In this document: positions 1-7,789 of the stretch, in pieces
How the letters are laid out: the number at the start of each line of letters is the position of its first letter
Position numbering within the stretch: position 1 is the first letter of the stretch
Source: CAYSHJ01 sp964589725
GTDB lineage: Bacteria; Planctomycetota; Planctomycetia; Planctomycetales; Planctomycetaceae
Reading direction: 5' to 3'
Assembly (NCBI GenBank): GCA_964589725.1
Contig: CAZPUJ010000132.1
Coordinates: 1 to 8,909, forward strand
Length of the DNA stretch: 8,909 nucleotides
Program-made: the position numbers and the translations under genes
Notes under the pieces: model-generated
Told to the model about the DNA's origin: nothing
Seen by the model: the letters and a program-made list of their open reading frames with translations, nothing else
Database searches by the model: none

Positions 1-653
1 CGAGGATCGGCCGCCCAACGGTTGATGCCCACAGCCGTCTCGAAAAAGACGCCGATCCCCACGAACCGCTCAACCGCGACACCACGCTGACCGAAATGCC
101 GGCTGGAACGGACGCTCGCTCGCAACCACTCCCAAGCTTCAGTCACATCGCCGTCGTGCAGGCAGCGTTCGGCTCGAGCTCTCGCCAGCCGAGCGAACTC
201 GCGCAAATCGTAGACCAACGGCAAGAGCATATCGATCCGCAAGTCCTTAATCGGTACGTGAAGCGCGGTGGGTCGCTCCGTCCCGCGGCGCCACTCGTCC
301 AACGCCGGTTCGTTGTCGGTCAGCCATTTTCTGAGTGGCTCCGTCGCCGCGCCCCAACCATTCTGAAAGACGTCATCCAAGTCTTCGTACCGATAGGAAA
401 TACTCCGCCGCATTGCGTTCGCGTTCGCATAAACGTCCACGGCGTTGTCACCCGACGCGATCTCCACCGCTTCAAACGCTGCGACATCGAACGGATCGCC
501 GATGTCCGGCACGCGCGAGATGCGGTAGGCTCGGTACAAAAACGGGCCGAGCACAATCAGCACCAGCAGCATCAGCGGCAACGCCACCTTGGGATGCAGC
601 CACCACGCGAGGCGGCTGGAACGCTCCGGAGGCAGGTCGAAGTGATCGGTCAT
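1..653 (-). CDS. Membrane-anchored hypothetical protein, C-terminus beyond the window
   Basis: The minus-strand frame is open from an ATG at 653 to base 1, giving about 217 residues; the C-terminus is missing. The protein starts MTDHFDLPPE. It has one hydrophobic segment at about residues 22-40 (ALPLMLLVLIVLGPFLY), preceded by basic and aromatic residues. The rest looks soluble and largely helical, with many W, R and E residues, for example a KWLTDNEPALDEWRRGTE stretch near 109-126 and an ARLARARAERCL helix near 154-165. This suggests a single-pass protein with its bulk on the far side of the membrane, although orientation is not proven. Its ATG overlaps the stop of the upstream DUF4058 gene (ATGA), so translation is probably coupled. 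The style resembles planctomycete hypothetical proteins found beside DUF4058 genes, from memory only. No catalytic motif is recognised and no function is assigned. Confidence 0.8.
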   Translation of the reverse strand, partial: MTDHFDLPPERSSRLAWWLHPKVALPLMLLVLIVLGPFLYRAYRISRVPDIGDPFDVAAFEAVEIASGDNAVDVYANANAMRRSISYRYEDLDDVFQNGWGAATEPLRKWLTDNEPALDEWRRGTERPTALHVPIKDLRIDMLLPLVYDLREFARLARARAERCLHDGDVTEAWEWLRASVRSSRHFGQRGVAVERFVGIGVFFETAVGINRWAADP

Positions 654-1330
654 GATCCGTCACGTCCCTCGATGACTCGTCGCCAGCGTTCGGGGACGCC
701 TTCGTAGGCGGCGCGGTAGGTCGCTTCCAACGGCACGTTGATGTAGCGATCGGTTTCGAGGAACAGCGGCATCTCCGGCAACTCGGTGCCGACGGCGATC
801 GGTTCGATGTACGCGACCGGCAGAAGTTTCGCGACGTAGGACGCCAGCGTCAGTGGTTTGTCCGGAGGCAGTAAGAATTCGTCCTCGCCTAGTCCGCTCC
901 AGATTTCACCGTGCAAGCCCTGCGGATTACTGCGTCCGGGCGGGAACAAATCCACGACCAGCAAATGAATCCTCTGGTCTAGCGCCGACCGGGCCTTTTC
1001 CACAAAGTGACGAACTTCTGCCCGCCCCTGCTTGTTGCCGGGCGAGACGATCTCGATTAGCGCGACCACATCGTCACCGCTGCTGTGCCGGATGACCAAC
1101 GTCTCCCGTTTTTTGGAGTACAGCAGTGATTCGGTCGCTTCGCTGCGAATGCTGTCCTTGGGCAAAGCCAACTCATCGGGACCAATCTCGCCGCCAATCT
1201 GTTCGGCGAGCGCGTAGAACTCCGCCGCCAATAGTCCGGTATTCAACGCGCGTTGTAACTCGACGATCCAGGCCGTGTGAAAGTCATGAAATATTCCGGA
1301 GCTGACTCGCGTCCAATTTTGAACCGGCAT
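650..1330 (-). CDS. DUF4058 family protein
   Basis: This is a 226-residue protein of unknown function. An upstream in-frame ATG at 1438 would add 36 residues, but I chose 1330 because the protein then starts MPVQNWTRVSSGIFHDFH, a beginning I associate with planctomycete DUF4058 proteins, and a GGAG lies 7 bases before this ATG. An N-terminal helical part (AWIVELQRALNTGLL) is followed by a beta-rich core with VIRHSSGDDVVALIEIVSPGNK at about residues 79-100. The E-(I/V)-x-SP-x-NK strand resembles the core of nuclease-like domains such as Uma2, but I do not claim catalysis. The C-terminal part has MPLFLETDRYINVPLEATY and ends in a basic and acidic tail. There is no signal peptide or membrane segment, so it is likely cytoplasmic. 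The stop overlaps the next gene's ATG by 4 bases. The family call is by recognition of sequence style. Confidence 0.8.
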   Translation of the reverse strand: MPVQNWTRVSSGIFHDFHTAWIVELQRALNTGLLAAEFYALAEQIGGEIGPDELALPKDSIRSEATESLLYSKKRETLVIRHSSGDDVVALIEIVSPGNKQGRAEVRHFVEKARSALDQRIHLLVVDLFPPGRSNPQGLHGEIWSGLGEDEFLLPPDKPLTLASYVAKLLPVAYIEPIAVGTELPEMPLFLETDRYINVPLEATYRAAYEGVPERWRRVIEGRDGS

Positions 1331-1337
1331 ACGAAGG

Positions 1338-1341
1338 CTCC
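1338..1341 (-). promoter_or_regulatory. Ribosome binding site for the DUF4058 gene
   Basis: GGAG on the minus strand sits 7 bases upstream of the ATG at 1330. It supports this start over the upstream in-frame ATG at 1438, which lies next to the end of the preceding gene. Confidence 0.5.
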
Positions 1342-1434
1342 ACGGTCGCCAGGATTGTATTGCTTTTCGCGGCGTCACCACTCCGAAAGAACTTGGATTG
1401 CGAGTTTCGGCCGCAAAGCTCATAACACCCGACG

Positions 1435-1998
1435 TCACTTCTTCACGCGCGGGCCGATCAGTTCGATGAAGTTGCCGTCGGGGTCTTTGTAGAGGCCCAG
1501 GAAGCGGTCGCCGGGAATCTCAACCACGCCTTTGGCCAGAGGCATCGTGCCGTAGGCGATCATCCGCAGATTGGCGGCGTCGATGTTCTTGACGAAGATC
1601 GTCGTGTATCGCATGCCGATCGTCGAATGGATGAACGACTGATCGGACTTCTTGCCGGGTGCCTTCTTGAACTCCATCAGCTTCACTTTCGTGGCTTTCT
1701 CGCCTTCGCCCAGCACCAGCACGTGGACGTGAAACGGCTGGCTGTCGGTCAGGCCGGAGTCCTTGCCGAAGTCGGCCGGCACGTCGAACCCATCCAGTTC
1801 GGTCAGGCCGACCGCTTGCGTGTAAAAGTCCACCGAGCGTTCGACGTCGCGACAGATGATGCCAAAGTCGACCGTCGTACTCGCGAAGTCGCCGGGCTTT
1901 GAGACGAGCGTCTTCTCTTTCGCACCCATCGCGACGACACACACGGCCGCCGTGCCGAGACACATCAACAGCACCACCCAAACTCGTGCAATCTTCAT
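1435..1998 (-). CDS. Secreted VOC (glyoxalase/bleomycin-resistance fold) protein
   Basis: The protein has 187 residues. It starts MKIARVWVVLLMCLGTAAVC, a basic n-region and a hydrophobic core, with a plausible cleavage after AMG near residue 25, so export is likely. The mature part has the VOC layout. A first beta-alpha-beta unit contains FGIICRDVERSVDFYTQAVG (about 45-64), and a second unit begins at MRYTTIFVKNID (about 129-140) and ends with the family signature LGLYKDPDGNFIELIGP (about 167-183). The Glu of NFIEL is the usual metal-ligand position. The first strand has TTVDFG where metal-dependent members usually have a His, and the third-strand position is Tyr or Thr, so metal binding and enzyme activity are doubtful. 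I chose the start at 1998 over the in-frame ATG at 2040 because a perfect AAGGAG precedes it and it begins a clean signal peptide. The gene lies 45 bases downstream of cysH. Substrate unknown. Confidence 0.85.
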   Translation of the reverse strand: MKIARVWVVLLMCLGTAAVCVVAMGAKEKTLVSKPGDFASTTVDFGIICRDVERSVDFYTQAVGLTELDGFDVPADFGKDSGLTDSQPFHVHVLVLGEGEKATKVKLMEFKKAPGKKSDQSFIHSTIGMRYTTIFVKNIDAANLRMIAYGTMPLAKGVVEIPGDRFLGLYKDPDGNFIELIGPRVKK

Positions 1999-2005
1999 GG
2001 CTGCG

Positions 2006-2011
2006 CTCCTT
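2006..2011 (-). promoter_or_regulatory. Ribosome binding site for the VOC gene
   Basis: AAGGAG on the minus strand, 7 bases before the ATG at 1998. It is the strongest Shine-Dalgarno match in the window and fixes the start of the secreted VOC protein. Confidence 0.7.
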
Positions 2012-2024
2012 GTGGTTAAGCAAA

Positions 2025-2052
2025 AAATCTCAAATTTCAAATCTCAAATGAC
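2025..2052. repeat. AT-rich heptamer repeat across the cysH stop codon
   Basis: Four consecutive 7-base units read on the plus strand: AAATCTC, AAATTTC, AAATCTC, AAATGAC. The array starts 13 bases before the VOC ribosome binding site, fills most of the cysH-VOC gap, and runs into the end of cysH. The cysH TGA stop (2044-2046) and the last two codons (Val-Ile) lie within the units. The last unit, AAATGAC, is close to the GAATGAC units of the elements at 2934-3012 and 5453-5640. I see no strong hairpin here. Confidence 0.6.
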
Positions 2053-2835
2053 GAAATCAGTCTCGCGACCGAGGATGCGGTCGATGACGTCTTGCGGGAG
2101 TTCAATCACTTGCTTGGCACCCTGCTCGCGGTCGGACGGGTTGATGCCACAGTAGACCGACCAGGGGCCGAGGTGTCGCCAGCGGCCGGCTCGTTTCGGT
2201 TCGCTCGGCAAGACCGGCGTCGTGCAACGATTGCAACTGATCGTTGAGTAACCCTGCGCGTGCAGTGGGTTGAGGATCACGTTGTGCTCGCGGACGTATG
2301 CGTCCATCTCTTCGTCGGTCATCATCGCCAGTGGGTTGATGCGGAGCGTGTTGTTCTCGGTGTCGACTTGCAGCACGGGGCAGAGCGCTCGTTTGCCGCC
2401 CTCGCTACGGCGCAGGCTGCCGATGAAGGCGTGATACTGGGGAGCGACTTCGTTGAGCGGATCGACCTTCCGCATTTGGCAGCATTGCTTCTGGCCTTCG
2501 ACCGTCAGATACAGAATGCCCAGTTGCTTGGTCTGCTGGTCCATCGTCTGCTTTGGATGCAGCGTGACGATGTTGAGGCCGTACTCCTTCATCAGCCGGT
2601 CGCGCGTGTCGAGCGTTTCTTGAAACATGACGCCCGTGTCGACGAACAACACCGGAATGCTCAGCTTCTGCGTCGAGAGCATGTGGCAGACGACGCAACC
2701 CGGCTCCTGCATGGCCGAGAGTGCCGCGACCTTGTCGGCAAAGACCTTCTTGGACCACGTCAACAGTTCCTGTGGCGTGCGGGCTTCAAAGGTTTGATTG
2801 AGGTCGATCAGATCGGCTTGAGTCAGCTTGGGCAT
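2044..2835 (-). CDS. cysH: Thioredoxin-dependent APS/PAPS reductase, Fe-S type
   Basis: This 263-residue cytoplasmic enzyme of assimilatory sulfate reduction would reduce adenylyl sulfate (or its 3'-phosphate form) to sulfite using thioredoxin. Visible signatures are VLFVDTGVMFQETLDTRDRL at about 62-81, the adenylyl-sulfate pocket of the family; CC at 118-119 followed by RKVDPL; GSLRRSEGGKRA near 139-150; CNRC at 201-204; SEPKRAGRW at 211-219; and a C-terminal Cys at 229 in YCGIN. The paired CC and CxxC are the four [4Fe-4S] ligands of APS-type reductases, whereas PAPS-specific enzymes without a cluster lack them. APS is therefore the likelier substrate. The catalytic tail is unusual: most relatives have ECGLH or ECGIH, here YCGIN. 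An in-frame ATG at 2931 would add 32 residues of low-quality sequence, so I prefer MPKLTQ at 2835, although no clear ribosome binding site precedes it. No other sulfate assimilation gene is in the window. Confidence 0.88.
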   Translation of the reverse strand: MPKLTQADLIDLNQTFEARTPQELLTWSKKVFADKVAALSAMQEPGCVVCHMLSTQKLSIPVLFVDTGVMFQETLDTRDRLMKEYGLNIVTLHPKQTMDQQTKQLGILYLTVEGQKQCCQMRKVDPLNEVAPQYHAFIGSLRRSEGGKRALCPVLQVDTENNTLRINPLAMMTDEEMDAYVREHNVILNPLHAQGYSTISCNRCTTPVLPSEPKRAGRWRHLGPWSVYCGINPSDREQGAKQVIELPQDVIDRILGRETDFVI

Positions 2836-2933
2836 CGGACGTTCTCGCGGGACAACTGGATCCACCTCGTCGGCCTTCCGTGACCAACCGCGTGCCGCAG
2901 CGTTTGTAGTTGGAGAGGTGGAAGGTGACAAGT

Positions 2934-3012
2934 TTGGGATTGGTCATTCGTGATTAGTCGCGGCGGCGAATGGCAAAAGTCGACAACCAATGACAAAGGA
3001 CAATTGACAACC
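2934..3012. repeat. Inverted heptamer repeat element between priA and cysH
   Basis: The right half (about 2967-3012) reads in 7-base steps as CAAAAGT, CGACAAC, CAATGAC, AAAGGAC, AATTGAC. The left half (about 2934-2959) carries the same grammar in the opposite direction: GTCATTC, GTGATTA, GTCG. A short GC-rich spacer (CGGCGG) separates them. The element ends directly against the priA stop codon at 3013. Pairing between the halves is imperfect, and there is no run of T after it on the transcribed strand, so it is not called a terminator. The remainder of the priA-cysH gap (2836-2933) shows nothing I can name. Confidence 0.55.
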
Positions 3013-5448
<2,436 letters not shown>

Positions 5449-5452
5449 GGCG

Positions 5453-5640
5453 AAATGACGAATAACGAGGTACCCAATGTCTCAAGAATGACAAAGTACC
5501 AATGACGGAATGTTTTGCGGACTGGTCCGCATGTTACTTGCAGCTGAAGCGGCGCGATCACGACGTCATCCGGCAGGCTTCGTCAGACATTCGTCATACG
5601 TGCTTCCTTCGTCATTTGGTATTTCTTGATGCGTCATTCG
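5453..5640. repeat. Long inverted heptamer element filling the sirB1-priA gap
   Basis: The left arm (about 5453-5514) contains GAATGAC-type units on the plus strand: AAATGAC, GAATAAC, GAGGTAC, then GAATGAC, AAAGTAC, CAATGAC. The right arm (about 5581-5640) contains the complement (GTCATTC, GTCATTT, GTCATAC). About 65 bases without heptamers separate the arms, including the short palindromes GCGGACTGGTCCGC (5517-5530) and GCAGCTG (5540-5546). The element begins 5 bases after the sirB1 stop and ends 4 bases before the priA ATG on the minus strand, so it makes up almost all of this intergenic region, including where a priA ribosome binding site would be. Confidence 0.6.
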
Positions 5641-5644
5641 CCCG

Positions 5645-6484
5645 TCAGTTCCATTTGGACAGTTGCCGCTTGGCTTCCTCGATGTGTTGTTGCAGCAGGT
5701 CGTTTTGGTCTTTGGGGCACTCGCTCAGGCAGTCTTCGAGCATCTGCAAGGCATCGCGGGTGCGTTCGCATTTGAGCGCGACGAAGGCCAGGTCACGGCG
5801 CTCCTCGTATGAGGCGGGCTTGAGCGCAACGAGTCGTTCCTGCACGCGCCAAGCGGCGGCCCAATCGTCGAGCTTCGCATACAGAACCTTCAAGTTATTG
5901 AGCATCCGAATCACGACCGGCCGCGCGCCGACCGGCTTGAGGCACGGTTTGAGTTCTGATTCCGGCATGCCGGTCACGCCGTTCAAGAACTCCAGACACT
6001 CCTTCTTCGCCATGATGCGCCCGCCGCCGAAGGCGTCGATGAACAGCGTTCCGTCAATGCCATCAAACCGCGTTAAGAAATGCTGTGGCGCGGCCACGGC
6101 TTTCAGTTCGATCCCAGTCGCGTGCGCAACCGCCATGTACAGAATTGACAGGCTAATCGGAATACCTCGCTTGCTGGCGATGACGTCGGGCAGGTAGCTG
6201 CTCTCCGCGATTTGATACGCCTCCGCCTCTCCGCGAATGCCGTGCGTCTCGGCCAGCAGGTTGCCGAGTGCTCGCAGAGAATCGGCTTCCGACCACGCGG
6301 CCGCGACCGGGCCAGCCAACTCCTCGCCGCGAGCGGCGATCCACGAGAGCGTGTCGTCGAACGACAGATCCGGCCTCGCGTCGCGCGCAATCTCCAGCGA
6401 CACGATCGTCAGGTCGACGTCGTTGTCGCGGACGAGCAGCTTGGAGAATTCCTGATCGGGTGAGAAATCACGTTCGTGAAACAT
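5645..6484 (-). CDS. SirB1-family transglutaminase-like protein with C-terminal repeat region
   Basis: The protein has 279 residues from MFHERDF; an in-frame ATG at 6550 would add 22 residues resembling translated intergenic sequence, so I start at 6484, although no clear ribosome binding site precedes either ATG. The N-terminal part is helical (TIVSLEIARDARPDL, ALGNLLAETHGI). The family core follows at about 96-155: SSYLPDVIASKRGIPISLSI, LYMAVAHATGIELKAV, QHFLTRF and LFIDAFGGG. This matches the Transglut_core2/SirB1 pattern. The usual Asn before SYLPDV is Ser here, and no cysteine lies in the core, so a thiol-protease reaction is unlikely. The C-terminal third (about 190-275) has a TPR-like pattern (LNNLKVLYAKLDDWAAAWRV, RRDLAFVALKCERTRDALQM). 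No signal peptide or membrane segment is seen, so it is probably cytoplasmic. Role unknown. It is the first gene of the minus-strand block and divergent from the transporter. Confidence 0.85.
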   Translation of the reverse strand: MFHERDFSPDQEFSKLLVRDNDVDLTIVSLEIARDARPDLSFDDTLSWIAARGEELAGPVAAAWSEADSLRALGNLLAETHGIRGEAEAYQIAESSYLPDVIASKRGIPISLSILYMAVAHATGIELKAVAAPQHFLTRFDGIDGTLFIDAFGGGRIMAKKECLEFLNGVTGMPESELKPCLKPVGARPVVIRMLNNLKVLYAKLDDWAAAWRVQERLVALKPASYEERRDLAFVALKCERTRDALQMLEDCLSECPKDQNDLLQQHIEEAKRQLSKWN

Positions 6485-6540
6485 GGTCACAGAACCGTAG
6501 CACAAGCCGCCAGTATGTGCGAACGAGCGACGTGGACTCG

Positions 6541-6569
6541 TTGAATTCACCTCGGCCGAGCAGTATCGT
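6541..6569 (+). promoter_or_regulatory. Candidate sigma-70-type promoter for the transporter genes
   Basis: TTGAAT at 6541-6546 and TATCGT at 6564-6569 are separated by 17 bases; each matches the consensus at 4 of 6 positions. It lies in the 130-bp divergent region, about 45 bases before the lipoprotein ATG. The match is weak and may be chance. I saw no convincing promoter on the minus strand for the SirB1 gene. Confidence 0.25.
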
Positions 6570-6614
6570 TCTGGCCTTGTCCACCACGTTCACTTCGTCT
6601 TTGGAGCTGACGCA

Positions 6615-7760
6615 ATGCTCGCTCTTCGCGTTTCCTTGCCGTGGTCGTTGACCTCGCTCATGTTGTTGGGGTTGCTTGCCGGTTGCGGTAGCGAAACGCC
6701 GCAGCGCGCGGGAAGCGCGGCTTCGGGAAACTCGCACAGCGATCTCGGCCAAGCCGCTCCCGCGGGCGGGCTCAAGCGAATCATCATTCTGACAAACGGC
6801 AACGCTCCGTTCTGGGACGCCGCCGCCGCGGGTGCTCGCGATGCCGAGGAGGAACTCAACTGTGAGGCGGACGGCTTCCAGGTCGTCGTCGATCGCAACG
6901 ACTTCAAGGCTGAAGGTCAGATCGACAAACTGCGGCAATACTCTGGACAGACCGACATCGCCGGCGTCGCGATCAGCGTGACCGACGCTGACAACGCGGC
7001 GATTCCCGATGAACTCCGCAAGCTGCAACAGGCGGGCGTGAAGGTCGTCACGATCGACTCGGACGTGAATCGCCTGTCGGCACGCGACTGCCGCTTTGCC
7101 TATCTGGGAACGGACAATGTGGTCGGCGGAATAGAGCTGGGCGCGGCCGCGAAGGGACTGCTGCCTGACGGCGGCAAGTACGCCACGTTTGTCGGATTGA
7201 AGAGCGCGGCGAATGCACAGGAACGGATTGCCGGATTCGCCGAAGGAGCCGGCGAGAAATTCCGCTCGGCGGAAAACCTCGGCGATCAAGGGGACGAGGC
7301 AGTCGCTCGCGCCAACGTACGCGACGCGCTGGACCGCAACAAGGACATGGCCCTGCTGGTCGGCATCTGGTCGTACAACACACCGGCGATCATAGACATC
7401 GTCAAGCAGTTGAACGCTCGCGAGAAACTGAAGCTCGTCGGTTTCGACGCCGATCCGCCGGCGATCCAGGGGATGCACGAAGGAATGTTGGACGTGATGG
7501 TCGTCCAGAATCCGTACCAAATGGGTTTTCAAGGTGTCCGAATTCTGAAGGCGTTGGTGACAAATGACGAGGCGACCGTCAAAGGGATGTTCTCGAATCA
7601 CGGCTCCGAAAACGGCGACCTGTACGACACGGGTCTGAAGGTCGTCGTGCCGAATGAAGGCTCGCCGCTGAAGGCGGATTCGTTTGGTCCGAAGACGGAA
7701 TTCCTGAAGCTCGACGCCTTCAAGGAATGGCTGACGAAGTACAACTTGACCGGTTCGTAG
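6615..7760 (+). CDS. ABC transporter substrate-binding lipoprotein, ribose/RbsB-like
   Basis: This 381-residue protein captures a small solute, probably a sugar, outside the inner membrane and delivers it to the permease encoded next. The N-terminus is a type II signal peptide with lipobox LLAGC; Cys24 would be lipidated. A Gly/Ser/Ala-rich linker (about 25-52) precedes a type 1 periplasmic-binding fold. Its signatures are LKRIIILTNGNAPFWDAAAAG (first strand and ligand contact, about 53-73), GVAISVTDADNAAIPDEL (117-134), VKVVTIDSDVN (142-152, whose Asp commonly contacts sugar), YLGTDN, FVGLKSAANAQERIAGF, and LVGFDADPPAIQGM. The order fits the RbsB/XylF class. GGAG (6603-6606) lies 8 bases before the ATG. 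The permease ATG follows the stop by 29 bases, so the two are likely one operon. The real ligand cannot be read from the sequence. Confidence 0.92.
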   Translation: MLALRVSLPWSLTSLMLLGLLAGCGSETPQRAGSAASGNSHSDLGQAAPAGGLKRIIILTNGNAPFWDAAAAGARDAEEELNCEADGFQVVVDRNDFKAEGQIDKLRQYSGQTDIAGVAISVTDADNAAIPDELRKLQQAGVKVVTIDSDVNRLSARDCRFAYLGTDNVVGGIELGAAAKGLLPDGGKYATFVGLKSAANAQERIAGFAEGAGEKFRSAENLGDQGDEAVARANVRDALDRNKDMALLVGIWSYNTPAIIDIVKQLNAREKLKLVGFDADPPAIQGMHEGMLDVMVVQNPYQMGFQGVRILKALVTNDEATVKGMFSNHGSENGDLYDTGLKVVVPNEGSPLKADSFGPKTEFLKLDAFKEWLTKYNLTGS

Positions 7761-7789
7761 CCGTCGCTCATTCCAGCAAGTGCGAAGTC

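Noticed and set aside
96..707. 203-residue plus-strand open frame
   Set aside because: It is antisense to the minus-strand membrane protein and the end of the DUF4058 gene. Its translation is Arg/His/Gln-rich with no domain pattern, whereas the minus strand gives coherent protein sequence.
1354..1359. TACAAT as a -10 box for the DUF4058 gene on the minus strand
   Set aside because: No acceptable -35 hexamer lies 16-18 bases upstream, so a single hexamer match is too weak to list.
2836..2931. N-terminal extension of CysH from an ATG at 2931
   Set aside because: The added 32 residues are Ser/Pro/Arg-rich with no family resemblance, and MPKLTQ at 2835 gives a normal-length reductase.
5453..5640. 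Intrinsic terminator between sirB1 and priA
   Set aside because: The arms are long, degenerate and widely spaced, and no T-run follows on the transcribed strand.
6468..7601. 377-residue minus-strand open frame antisense to the transporter lipoprotein
   Set aside because: The plus strand encodes a clear signal peptide and binding-protein fold. The long antisense frame follows from GC-rich codon bias.
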